From Diphasiastrum complanatum (Eukaryota; Streptophyta; Lycopodiopsida; Lycopodiales; Lycopodiaceae), in contig MU832183.1 in assembly GCA_029204225.1 (NCBI GenBank), forward strand, positions 1-64,000: 64,000 bases of DNA. The letters run 5' to 3'. The notes under the pieces are model-generated. The model did no database searches and was not told the origin of the DNA. It saw only the letters and a program-made list of their open reading frames with translations. Position 1 is the stretch's first letter, and each line of letters starts with the position of its first letter. Position numbers and translations under genes: made by a program. Positions 40,241 through 54,200 of this stretch are shown one piece after another.

Positions 40241-43101
40241 GGGTGCAGCTGACTAGGCATGCTTCTGCTGACTGGGCGCTGACTGGATGCGGATTGGGCG
40301 CAGCTGACTCGGCACACATCTGGGCACGCAGCTGAGCGCACATTCTGCTGACTGGGCACAGCTGACTGGGCTCGCTTCTGCTGACTGGGCCATTGCTGAC
40401 TGGATGCGGACCGGGCGCAGCTGACTGGGCGCACCTCTGGGCACGCAGCTGAGCGCACATTCTGCTGACTGGCTGCTGACTGGGCACGCAGCTGAATGGA
40501 CGCGCATTTCAGGGTGCTGAAGGCATGCATCCTTGCTGACTGGGCACGCATTGATGACTGGGCTCTGACAGGGCGCAGTTCGAGGGCGGACAGGGTGCAT
40601 TTCTAGGGCTGACAGGGCGCGCATTTGCTGAGTACCATGGCTCCTCCTCGAGGGTCAGGCCCTCCTCGCGCCACACGGACTCGCTCCCCTACAGCCGGCA
40701 CCTCATCCTCTCCCCCCCCCCCCCCCCCCCTTGTTGCTGTTGACTCACCCCCTGCTACAGTTCCCCCCTCGATGCTTGCCACAATACCCTCCCCCTCGCT
40801 GCTCGTTGACTCCACCACGTTGTAGCACCCCCCCCCCCCCCCCCCCCCCGGCCTCTTCTTCTCCACTTTCACTTTCTTCTTCTGCTCCTTCTCTTTCATC
40901 TTCCACCTCTTCCTCGTCTTCATCGATCTCCAATCCTATGAATCTGGCCATTCCTACCGGCCTCCTTCCTATCCCATTTCCCAAGAATCCTCGGCTCTCC
41001 CACCTACAGTAATCCCATACACTCTCTCCAAATCAACCGAACTATTTTCCTCTTGGGAAGCTGACCAAATGAGAGCCAATTTCCAACTTTTGAAGCAAGA
41101 ACTTTCACAGTTGAAAGGAGTAGTAGTCTCCTTACTAAAGGAAAAGAACTTGTTGCAGTCCAAAATCGCCTCATTGGAGCAAGTGATCAACACTAAGCAA
41201 GTTGCAGCCTCAGAAACGACCACCACCATGATACGGGAGCTTGAGAGTAAAATTGAACAGCATAAAGATTCATGGGCAGCAATCTTAAAGAAAGGCACCA
41301 AGCCTAGCGCCCCCATTTCCGCAGTCATCTCAGCCACCATTTCGGAAGAGCGGTCAAGGGAGCAAAAGGCCCATAACATCAGGGTTCGTGGGATACCGGA
41401 CACACAGGACGCCATTGCCGAGACTACGACATTTCTCGAGACCACTCTAGGACATGTGACTGATGGGCTAGATTCAGCTTGGAGGACCACCAGAGATGCA
41501 ACTACACTGATCATTCGCTTCACATCCCTAGACAGCCACAAAGAAGTCTTACGTTGTAGAGCCCAGTTACGTGGCACTACCATATATATGGATGACGATC
41601 TTACCTATATCCAGGTTGAGGAGAGGCGTAAAGCCTTCCAGGTGGCTCGAGAGACTGGTAGACGAGTCATGTGTCGAGATGCTCAGATACGATTTGTTGC
41701 TGGCACCCCTAGCCGTTCCTAGAGCTAGGAATTCGGGTCCCTCGGAATTGGGAGCGTCCCAGGGCCAAAATTACCATCTTCAGATTGGGGTATGGAATTG
41801 TGATGGCATCCACTCATCCTCTACAGCAGGTGATCTGATTGACTTTATCACTGGACGAGACCTATTGTTTTTTATGGAGACTCACGAATACAGATCTGAG
41901 ACTATATCAGCCAGTGGCCGTGGTTCGGGAGGAGTGGCTTGTCTCTACAAAGTCCCTTCATCAGATGTTTGAGTTCGTCAAGCATGATGAGCATGCCCAA
42001 TATATTTGGCTTCGTATCACCGGACGAGCGATTGGTTTGGACGGGGACATCTTCATTGTTGCCTGCTATTTTCCTCCAGAGTCGTCCTCCTTTGTTGAGG
42101 GTGTTGGCTCACCTTATTTGGACCTTTCAGTGGATATCATCCGATTTGCAGAGCAGGGGCATATTTTCCTCACTGGGGATTTTAATGCCCGAACAACTTC
42201 ACGTCAGATAGAGTTCCATGATGCTATAGATCAAATGCGAGTTCATGCCCTTGATAGTGACAGCTTGGGGATCACCAGGATTTCTGATGATGGACCGGAA
42301 CCTATTACTTCATATGGTGAGTACCTATTGCAGTTTGCTAAGGCACATGAGTTAGCCATTTATAATGGCCTACCTCACTGGCCTAACTCTAGCAGCTGTA
42401 CTTGTCACCCTCACGGTGGCGGTCATAGTGTGGTTGATTACCTCATGGGGTCACCATCATCCATTCCTCTCATTCACAGCTTCCATATCTCCCCTACCAC
42501 CCTCTCTGATCATTCGTTCCTATCCTTCGCTATTGGCCACCTTCCACCACCACAACCTCAACACCAGTCCATCCTTCCCCGTGCACCCAAATACACCTTC
42601 CACCCCCTCTCTAACCCACTCTACCAGGAATCCCTCACCTCCTTCCTTCACTCTTTTCCACACAGAATCGCTGGAGTCACAAGCTGCCTTCCTCACCACT
42701 TGTCTCCACTCTGCTGCTACTTTGGCTTTCCCCTCTAAACCTCATAAACACAAACCAGTCCATCCACGATCCCGACCTTTCCATCCATCGTGGTATGACG
42801 CGGAATGTCGATCCCTTCACCACTCTGTCACACATGCTCGTTTCCACGCCCGCCATCTCCTCCACTCTTCACGGCAATTGTACAACCGCACACTCCGTCG
42901 CAAAAAACGTGCCTATGATGACTCCAAAGGAACTTATGGACAGTTGGCAGTTTGTAGTTTACAATTATATTACTCATTTCTCTTTTATGCATAGTTTTTC
43001 TTGGAGACGTTTATATACGCTCCCATGGTTTTCACATACTTGACATGTACTCCTCGTGGTCTTATATGCCTTTTGGCATGGAAAAGACATTAATAAAGCT
43101 T

Positions 43102-43159
<58 letters not shown>

Positions 43160-46100
43160 CCGCCCTGCTGGTGCGCTGCCCGCCTGCTGGTGCGCTGCCC
43201 GCCCTGCTAGCGCTGCTGCCCTCTCTCTCTCTTGCGCGCCCACCCGCCCTGTTGGCGCTGCTGTCCGCCCTGCTGGCGCTGCAGTGCTGACCTTCGCACC
43301 TGCCCTACGCTGCCCTGCGCTGGTCTGCGCTACTGCGCTGCTACGCCTGGCCGTTTGTCTACACTGTCCTCCATCTGCTTACCGCCTCCTATGGCACCTA
43401 AGAAAAAGGGGGGTGTTCTTACACCCCCCTCCCTGTTGGACACCCCCCCATCACCGGTAGTGATGGAGGAGCCGTCTTCGGTGATAGAAACTAGTGACAT
43501 TCCTGTCAACATGGCTGCCATTGACTACACTCCTTCCAAACCTACCGAAAGTCTTTTTGCTTATGATCTTAGTTTTATCCGACAAGAAATTCTTGGACTT
43601 AAGAAACAACTACACCTCTTTGAAGCTGAAAATAGCAAGTTAGCTAAGGATCTTTTTGGTGTCACGGAACGTGTGGAGCAGCTTGAGCAAGAAAATATAT
43701 ATCTTAAGCAACGAATTGCAGAAAAAAGTGCCTTGGAGGAGACTTCCAACAAGATCAATAGCTTGGAGAAACAAGTCGAGGAGACGAAAACGTGGGCAGC
43801 ACTCTTCAAACCGGATGATATGGGCAGCAAACTCTCATCACTCGCAAAACAGGTTGAAGAAACGACATCGATCCTTAAGCAAGGTAATCACTCTCAGATT
43901 TCATCTTTTCCGAAGGAAAACGATTTGGAGACAGTTTTGGGTGAACAAGCCAGAAGGGCCAAAAAAGCCTTTAACATTAGAGTAAGAGGCATTGCCAATG
44001 GTGGAAAACCGTTGGAAGAAGCTACGGATTTGCTCATTTCCAAGTTATCTCATGTGGCTGATGGTTTTGATACTGCTTGGCGTAGTAAATTTGATGACAA
44101 TGTTTTGTTTATCAAGTTCCGCTCGCTTTCACAACGCAATGCTGCCCTTCGGCTTAGGGCAAAGCTTAAAGGTACTTTCATTTATATGGATGATGACTTA
44201 ACAAATACTCAATGGTTGGCAAGAAAAAAGATTATCCTTGAAGCGAAAGAGAAAGGGCAAAGGGTTGTTTTTATTGACGGGAAACCGAGATTTTTCGACC
44301 TTCCACAATAGGAACTAGGGGCCCCCGGATATAGAAGCTACCCGAGATCCCCTACCAATTTGAGACTTGGCTTCTGGAATTGTAATGGTTTTTTATCTTC
44401 GTCATCAGCCGGAGACTTTGCTGATTTTATTAGAAAATGCGACATTTTGTTGTTGGCTGAAACTCATGAGTCCTTATATCATCCTCTTCCAAATATACAG
44501 GAGTACTCTTGGCATTCTGCTTTTCGTCCATTTGTTAGGGGAAAAACTTGTCGAGGATCTGGAGGAGTAGCTTGTTTATACAGAGACACCACAGTTCAGA
44601 TGGTTAAACAAGATCCATACGCTCGCTATATTTGGTTACACATTATTGGCTCACTATTGGGATTACCTCAGGACATCTATATAGCTGTATGCTATTTTGC
44701 TCCACAGACCTCAGTGTTTGCTGAGTTTGGCGGGGACCCTTTTCAGGCTCTCTCAGATGATATTGCTATCTTTTCTCAGCAGGGTTCCATTTTACTAGCA
44801 GGTGATTTCAACGCCCGCACAAGCTCTAGACAAACCGAATTTCATGCAGCTACGGATCTTCTCAGGCTTTACCCTTTGGATATGGGGCTAGACCGGGTAT
44901 CACAGGATGCAGACACTCCAGCTACATCTTTCGGGGAGCAGTTGATCACTCTAGCAGAGACACACGCTCTTGCCATTTTGAATGGCCTCACACAGTGGCC
45001 TTCCTCATCAGCATATACATGCTATCCTCATGGTGGAGGACATAGTGTGGTCGACTACTTCATTGGATCACCTGCTTTGATCTCTCACATTTCTGATTTC
45101 TCCATTACACCCCCTACCATTTCCGATCACTCACTCTTACACATCTCACTTGGTCACATAACCTCTTCTTTGCAAGTTTCTTGCTCTCTTCCCACTCATA
45201 AACGTATTCCTTTCACCCAATCTGGATTCACTAATTACACCACAATCTTATCCCAACTACTCGCTAACTTCCCGTTCATGGCACCAATTGACCAGCAAGC
45301 CACTTTTCTCTCTACATCCCTCTTAGCTGCTGCTTCCTCATCCTTCCCCACCAAAACGACATCATCTCACAGAAGTGTTCACAACAGATGGTATGATGCA
45401 GAATGCCGCTCTCTTCACAATCATGTGACATATGCCAGGTCACACTCCCCTGCCACACTCAAACAATGCCAGAAAGAATATCATAGAACCACCAGAACAA
45501 AGAAGATCAAGTACCTACAATCACTCTGCCAAAAAATGATCAACTCTTTAGATTCACCCTCCTCCTCTTTTTTCTGGAAACATTTCACCAGACACTCTTC
45601 AACATTGGCCCCCATAGCCATCGAATCCTGGATCGAGTATGCCACGGAGTTATATACCACGGACTCTCCTCCTACCTCACTCTCACCGAGACCTGACCAC
45701 TGCTCACTTTTCACCCCTGACATGGTTGAAAACGCCATTAAACATGCCAAACTAAATAAAGCCACTGACTATGACTCCTTAAGTGTAGACTTCCTAAAGC
45801 CCGTAGCACATCTCATCTCCCCTTACATTGCTCATGTTTTTAACACAGCTGTTACTTCTGGTTTTCCTACGGCTTGGTGTACTAATATCCTTCACCCCAT
45901 CCTCAAGGCAGGTGATCCCATGAATGTAGGAAACTACCGCACCATTATGATTGGCCACACTCTGGCTAAGATATATGGCTCTATACTACAGACAGTTACT
46001 GGATCTTTTGCTGAAACTGAGGGTTTACACGCTATGGGTCAAGCTGGTTTCAGACCGGGATATTCTACTTCAGACCAGATCTTCATTTTGAGATGCATTA

Positions 46101-49100
46101 TTGAGGAGGCTCGACATCGGAAACAGAGAATTTACTGTTGCTTTGTGGATTTTCGCAAAGCTTTTGACTCTGTTCCACGACATCTTCTTTTGCAGAGACT
46201 GTCTTCACTTGGCTTTTCAGAGGATACTATTGCTGCGATCATTACTTTATATGAGCGAGTCTTCGCACGTTTCAGAGATGGTAGTGGCTGGTCCTCACAG
46301 ATACATTCTACCATTGGTGTGAAGCAGGGTTGCCCCTTATCACCCACTCTTTTTGCACTATATATAGATGACCTCGAGCGGATTATTCGCGAGGAAGGTG
46401 GAGAGGGCTGTCCCCTAGCAGACATTATTATCCCCATTCTCTTGTACGCTGATGATGTGGTTCTCCTCTCATCCTCTGCAGCTGGTTTACAGAGTCACCT
46501 TTCTGCTTTACATCACTTTTGCCAGCGTTGGGGATTGACGGTTAACCTTAAGAAGACTAAGATTATGGTGTTTAACACCAACAGACAGCATATGAGAGAT
46601 GTGATTTTCTATTATGACGGGCTACCGATTGAGATCGTGACCTCCTACACCTATTTGGGAGTTCTTTTCTCTGGTCCGCTACTCACTTTTCGACCAGCAG
46701 CCACCGCCAGGCTCCGCAAGGGGCATACCGCTCTTGTGCATATGGAGAGATTTTGCTCTACTTATTATGTGCAGGATCCTGCTACCAGATGCCTACTATT
46801 TTCTGCTACTGTCTCCCCAGTTGTGCTATATTCGGCTGAGACTTGGTGCCCTGATTTATCACGCGATACATGGAGAGATCTTACTCGTATCCAGATTCTC
46901 ATGCTCAGTAGGATAATCCGGGCTAAGCCCTCAGTACCACATGATATCATACTAGCCGAGTTTGCTTCTCCTCCATTAGTTGTTGGTGCTATGTTTCAGA
47001 TCATCACCTTTCTTCACAGGGTATCAGATCTAGATACCTCCAGATACATTGTTGCTGCTCTCACTTCATCTTGTACCATTGCGGATCAGGGAGCCAAGCA
47101 CTCTTGGTATCGCAGTGTCTCAGCCCTTCTTCAGACTTGGGGTTTATCCGCACTTGATCTTCCGAATGGAACCCATGCTTATATCAGACAGCAGATCTAC
47201 CGGAGCTACATACGCACTATATGGTCACATCCTGATCCAGATAGGGTCAAGCTACATTATTATGGCACACATCTTTTACGGCTGGACGTTTCGGGCTTGC
47301 CTATTCTTCCAGTTTATCTTACACAGACGCTATCTTTTGGTCTGAGATATCGTATAGGACAGCTTCGAGTCTCTTCTCATCAGCTTGCTATCGAGACAGG
47401 TAGATACACAGACACTCCCAGATTGCAGCGGATATGTCAGCTCTGTTCTCTTCAGGAGGTGGAAGATGAGTTTCATTTCATCTTTCGCTGCCCAGTATAC
47501 TATGAGATTAGAGGACGATACCATTGTTTATACCGAGATATTCCCCTCACGTTGAGCTCCTTCCTCGAGTATCCAGACGCTAGATGTGTGGGTCTTCTTT
47601 TGAGAGAGATGTATATTTTACGAGCTTCACTTCTACCTACACTCTCAGATATGGATTCCAGTCAGGCTCACATTACTCAGTTCTTCCAGAAGCGAGACAG
47701 AGTGGATATTTCGGTTGCGGATTTTGACGTCCCCGTCCGAAGATCGAAGACACAGAGAGTTTCGGCTCGATCCAGTGCTACTAGATCTTCATACATCAAG
47801 CCTTTGTCACTAATTGCTAGTCTTTTCTTGTGCAGATTCCGCAAGACCCAAAGTGGAGTTAAAATTCAAGGTTTAAACTTTTGGTTGTTTTGAACTCGTT
47901 GACTTTGTAAGGTCTCTGTAAAGCTCAAGATTCAGATAATTTCCAAGAAATTTGATAAGTAAAACTCACGTAAGTAAAGACTGACATTCATGGAGATACA
48001 TGTTTATTGGAAGCATAATAATTGGACCACAGGACATGAAATGCTTGAAACATTACCTTTTGACACAAAGTTCGTCATGCCAATATCAGTGATAGTGTTA
48101 TGTGGGATAAAAGTCTGCACTGTGTGATATAGAGAATGCACAGACTCTGATTCAACTTCACTCATGTGGCCCAAGTCTCCTTTTCTTATGATATTTTCAA
48201 ATGAACGATACTTTCCGAGGCCTGGATTGTAGTGTGCTAAAATAATGCTATACATGGACTTTTTTCTGCATGCTGTGAATTTTGACAGAAATAGGGACTG
48301 TCATTCAAAATGCTTCCAGTTTTATGTCCGTATCAAATTTGCATTTGCAGCAACGACTCCTAGAGAGTCTCCTACACAATCTGCAAAGCATGTTGCAGTT
48401 TGGTGAAAAGATTGAGAGCCAAAGCCATTCTCCATATGGATCATAATGCTATGTAGCCATTAGTGCTGACTGAGGATATAAAGTACAAGAAAAAGTCTCC
48501 GCTAATGCCAATCAAAGATTAATTGGTGAATAGAGATTCAGACATGCATTCACTTGTGTTTTTTGGCAATCTACGTAGGTCATGACAAGTGGTAGTGCCA
48601 CCATTGTCTAGTAGCTGCTATTTGTAGTTAGTTTTAACAATCAGTGGTCATGCGTACTTACTTCCACTTTCTATCCAATAAGGAATTTGGTAAAATCCCC
48701 AGGTTTCATTTAGAACATAGTGTTTAGCACGTTTTAAATTGTTTTGTTTCCTTATCTATTTTTTCATTTCAAATGTTCAGATTGCCACATAGGAGGACCA
48801 AATTTTTTAAATGTGATTGTATGTGTGGGTTGTATGACATTTGATCTCTTAAGATTCATGATTCGATTTTCTTGCTCTTTGGGATGACTCAAATCACAAA
48901 GAGTGTGAGACCCCTTTCCATTAACCAAGTCAAAAGTCTACCATTCTACTAGTTACATTGATCTAGAGCTAAGCTATGAAAGCATCACATAAGCAAGACT
49001 TAACCTTAGAAAGCAGGAAAGAGAGAGATTAAGACTAAAGAGAGATATCAATATCATCAGCTGAATTACAAATGACACAGATTCCCTACTTATAGCCTAA

Positions 49101-51211
49101 AGGAAGCTCTAAAAAGGAAGCTTCCAGTGGCAAGGGCCCAACTGGGAGGGATAATAGTGCGCCCTCCAAGAAGGCCCCCACTCTCCAATAATATGTCCAA
49201 AATGTCCAAATAATGAATAATAAGGCCCAAGGCCAACCATAAAGTCTAAGTGTCAATAATGAATAAAAAAGGGCCCAAGGCTTGCTTATGCATAAAGTAA
49301 AGTAAATGTAAATGGACGTGGCGAATATGAGCCGAGTCCATAACTCTCCCCGACACAAAAAAAAGACCCAACTGCCAAAAAGAAACTGGATCAAACATCA
49401 GCAAGCCCTGGTGCATCAACAACTAGAGCAGCATCTGATGTAGAGGAATCAACAAGAGCACGATCCTGATCCGCAAGTGATGGCGTATGATAAAAGACAT
49501 CAATAGGCTCCCATGTGGCCTCCTCAACAGGACGACCATCCCACTGGATCAAAAATTGAATTTGCCAGCAACGTCGACTATGGTGAAGGCGAACCTGGTG
49601 AATGGCAGCTGGTAAGAAAGGGAACAACTCAGGATCAACATCATGGCGACGAAGGGAACATCTCGGCCGCGTCATCAGAAACCAAGCAATATGGAACAAC
49701 CAGGAATGCCAAGGAACCAGAAGAAGATCAAGTATCAACCAGGAATGCCAAGGTATCCGTAATGCCCAAGCTAGTAGAGGATCAGCCCAAAAGATAGGGA
49801 CATCATCCAAAAAGTCCGAGAAGGTAGAACTGCATCAACAACGGGAAGCCAAGAAGGAAACTGGAAAAGAGATGGACACTCCATATGTGCAAGGTGCCAG
49901 CAACATCAGAAGACCAGCACCAAGGAGTAGGAACATGAGTAGGATGACAAGCATGCTGTAACAGCATGGAAAAGCAAGCGATATGCCAGGAAACATGGAG
50001 CATAAAGAGATCATCCTGGCAAAGGATAGCTAAAATGGAGAAATATGCACCAGCATGGTCAAAAGCCCAAGGTATCCATAAGGCTCATGAATGAGAAGTA
50101 GCAATGGCACACGGTACCCTCAAGGCCCATATCACGAGAAGAGCAGCATGCCAAAAGCTCCAGAAGGTCCAAGAAATCAATGCATCATTTAAAAAGACAT
50201 GATGCATGAAAACAATAGCAACAAATCTAGAAATAGTAGAGGCCCAACTGAAAAACCGTAGCCAAAATGAACAACAGTGGTGCTCATTCACTTAGGCCAT
50301 TCAATCTAATTTATGCAGTACTTGTCACTAAGACTGATAATGTAGCTCAGTCATCTATTCTAGGCTTGGGCTCAAATTATGCAACAATTGCGTCAAACCA
50401 TGGTATCCATGTAACCCAAATTCCACCAACATATTGTATAACTTTGGTTTATTTATATAGTAAAAGTTTTATGCTAACTTTAAACTATCAAAAAATTTCC
50501 AACCATTAGCGTTTTTTCTTTAAAAAAATTTGTGTTCCGAACAATGTTTTGCTATCTAAAGTGCTCACGTTCCAAAACAAACATTCTAGAACATGGTTGT
50601 AGTAGAATGCATTTCTTTTTGGGTAGGAAAGACTTGATTTTTTGGAATTCGATACTGCAAATGCTTAGAAACAACATAATCATCACTAGATTTGACATCA
50701 ATGGCCTACCATTTGAGTAATGTTGAACCACATACATATGAAAGAACTTCTTAACATCAATAGTGAGGACATGCTAAGAAAGAAGAGTACAATTCCATAA
50801 TAAAAGAATGACTATTGACACATAGGAACTAATGGAGTCACAAAAGGAAGAGAACCCAACTTAGCCACAAAATTTTGGAATCAAAGGTAAAGTACATTAC
50901 GTATGCATGATGAAGAAAACAATTTCTAGTATGACACAACTTCTCATGCATGGTATTCAAGGTTTGATGAATATACACTATAAGAACAATTTATAAAAGG
51001 CAAAGCTGATCCAAATCTTACAACAAGAATTTACATCAAATATCTCTTCGAGAATAATACTAAAACATCATTCTTACTATAGTAGTATAGTTATAGTTGA
51101 TTCTGTTGATAATTCCCCTGAAAGAATATATATACTGGAAAAGTTTTTAAAAAATTGCATTCTAGAAAACCCTACCCTAAAATCCGGAACGAATATTGCA
51201 TTTATGATGTT

Positions 51212-51256
<45 letters not shown>

Positions 51257-54200
51257 CAAGGCATATACATAACTTTGATATATGTATAAATAAATAGTAC
51301 ATATCTATATATAAGGAGCTAAAAAATGGCTAATATTCTCCAAATGAAAGCCTAACAAGCTAAGCAAGAGACTCAACTATATGTGACTACAATTAACTAT
51401 ATCTCAAAGTGTTGATTACTAGGAGCAGATTGAGGTGAACAATTGTGGAACCTCTAGGTTCAAGTATAATGGTGTTTTAGCTGAACATTGAAATTGACTT
51501 TGCAAATCCATTACTCTCTCATATTAGAAAAGTTCCTCCCAAACCTCCTTCCAAACATGACATCAAAAAATTTGAACTTCTACTTTATGGCCCTCTTAAT
51601 TTTTCAATAAAGAGTAGCCATGTTTCAAAAGACTTGTAGACTACTCTAACCATGGAATGAGATTTAAGGAACAAAACAAGGCTAAGACTGGCTTATGCAA
51701 AGTGCTCTTTCCAATTTCATATAATTTGCCTTTCTTTAGAACTTAATAGGTGATCAAAATCAAAAGCACCAGAATGTCACCTTAGAACATGTCCAATGAC
51801 TGAGGTAACCTTGTATCGAACTTGGAAGCCCTTAAAAGTCCCATCAAACTCATGTACATCCAGAAAAGATCGCCTGCTGTGAGCCTAGTTCCAAGTACCA
51901 AATGATAATGTATTATGTGACAAAAAGCTAAGCATGACAATAGATACTTGAGAGGAAGAATATTATGATCATACAAGTAAAGCAACAAATATTCAATACC
52001 ACACTACTTATTACCTTGAAATGTCAAATCTCATTCAACAACTCAATAAATCAAGGCTGCTCATAGATAGCATAATGCACTTGCAACTAGCAATATTATA
52101 ACACTAGCTAAAATATGCACTTGGGGACTCTCAAGAATCAACGCAACTAACAATTAGGGTTTCCTACAAGGTGCAAACACTACTCATAGATATTATTGTA
52201 GTTGTTGTAAAGCTAGCTAGATTTGCGCTTTTCCCGAACAAAACAAAGTTTAAGTTGTTTACTTTCCAATGTACAAAGTTGGGCCTCTGATTTGTGACGT
52301 GCCAGCTAGCGTGTTAATAAAGTGGCCAGTAAATTGAGTACTGCGCCAAGTAGCTTAAAAAATACTTAAATACAATTGGAAGATATATTTGCAATAACGT
52401 GACATCTAATGAGGACAGCCGAGTCACTGGGGAAACTTACAGTCTGATCAAGATGAACTTGTTTCTTATCCTTTTTATCTTTTTTAGTGAAAGGCCCCTT
52501 GGGACACTGTCTGACTGTGTGTCCCTTGCCCATACACACAAAGCACAAACGTTCTTGTTTGGCTTTTTCAAAATCTTCTGGTTTTAAGGGCTATATGAGT
52601 GAAGGGTGTTTTTTAGGAGCTTCACCTTTAAATTTATCTTCTTTCTTTCCTTTTAAAAATTTCTTTTAAAATTGAAAGTCTTTCTGAGGAGGCTGCTCAT
52701 AAAGGGGCTGTTGTCTCGCCCTCTTCCTACCCACTGAATCATCATAGATTTGAGCATATCTGAGAGCTTGCTCAAGGGTAGTAGGCGAGTTTCTCTGAAC
52801 CTCTACTTTATATTCATCTTTGAGGCCTCGGACAAATCCCCTGATTTTCTAATAATCATCCATACTTTTAATTTTCAAAATTGTTTCTCGGTACTGCGAG
52901 ATATATTGGATGAGGGACTTCTCCATTACTGTTCTTTCCCAGGCTTCCCAGGCTCTATCAAGTTCATTCTCAGGTAGGAAGGCTTCTTCAAAGGCCTTCC
53001 ATGACCGGGGAGTCTGCCCAGTCTCCTGGAGATTTAACCACCACTAATAGGCCATGGGCCCTAAGAAAAGACTGGCCTCAATTGCTTGCAAATGGTCAGG
53101 GGTTTGTTTAAGAGCATGAATGTTCTTCCATTTGCTAAGGAAGCATTGTAGAATGTCTGCATTTCTATCCTTCTCTTCCCCATTAAAAGTAGGAGGCTTT
53201 AAATCTTTAAAAACTCTGGGGTGAGACCGTAAAGTCTCACCCGAAACTGATGGAAGTGGAGAAGGGGACAACTGAGAGGTGGAGGGAAGGCTTCCTTTCG
53301 CGGAACTCAAAATCAAACCTTTGAGTTCAGCGAACAAGTCATCCACACTGGACTTCAAATTGGCTAATGCCAACTTCAGTTCATCCACCTCTGTTACCAA
53401 GTGGAGAATCTGCTCCTTGGTAACTAGTTCGTCGAGTTCTTCGACGAATTGTTCCTGTTCTTCCATTTCCATAGGTTCTTTCCCTTTACTATAAGCCAAG
53501 GCTTCTGTTTCAAGTTCGTCGATGCCTCTCTCCGGGGGTTGATCAGGTCCCTGAGGAGTGGTCATTTTTGGAACTGAAAGAGAGGTACCTTAACTTCTGA
53601 AAAAAAAAAGTCAGAAAGACTAATTTACAACTGTACAAGGGAAGGAAAGAAAACTTAGCTCTTTCTGAGAACTGTACTTCCACAGAGAGAATCAAGAAAA
53701 GCCCTCTCAGCTCTTCCTCAACTGCTTTTAGACCTGCTGTCCGGAAAAAATCAGAGATCAGGGTACCAAAAAGCAAGCAAACTTCTGATTTGTCTTTGAC
53801 CCCTTCCCTCGCTATCTGAGGTGTACTCTTTTTGCTCCAAATTTTCCGTTTTAGAACCCGAAATCAGTTGCAAACTTCTGGTTTCTGCCAAGGACCTCCC
53901 TCGCTGCCAGGGTGGCGGTCTATCTGTCTCCAAAATCAGATTTGAAGAGTTGAAAACTGTGGGAAAAATCTGATTGGGTCTTTGAGGACCCTTGCTATCT
54001 GCCTTTCAGACCTGTGGCTCCAAAAAATCTGAATTTGGGGCCTAACTTTCCTGGGAAATTCGGATTTTGAGTGTGCTCCCCCCTCGCTGCCAGGCAAGCA
54101 GCCTTCCTACTCGAAATCCCTCCGATTTGAGGCTCACCTCCATTCCAAAAGGTCAGATTAAACAAGTACCCACAGCGCTGGATCTGTACAATCCTTCCTT

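Noticed and set aside
48004-48255. Candidate missing TOP3B exon between exons 3 and 4
   Set aside because: Exons 3 and 4 join directly in phase and reproduce the conserved family sequence, leaving no gap for it.
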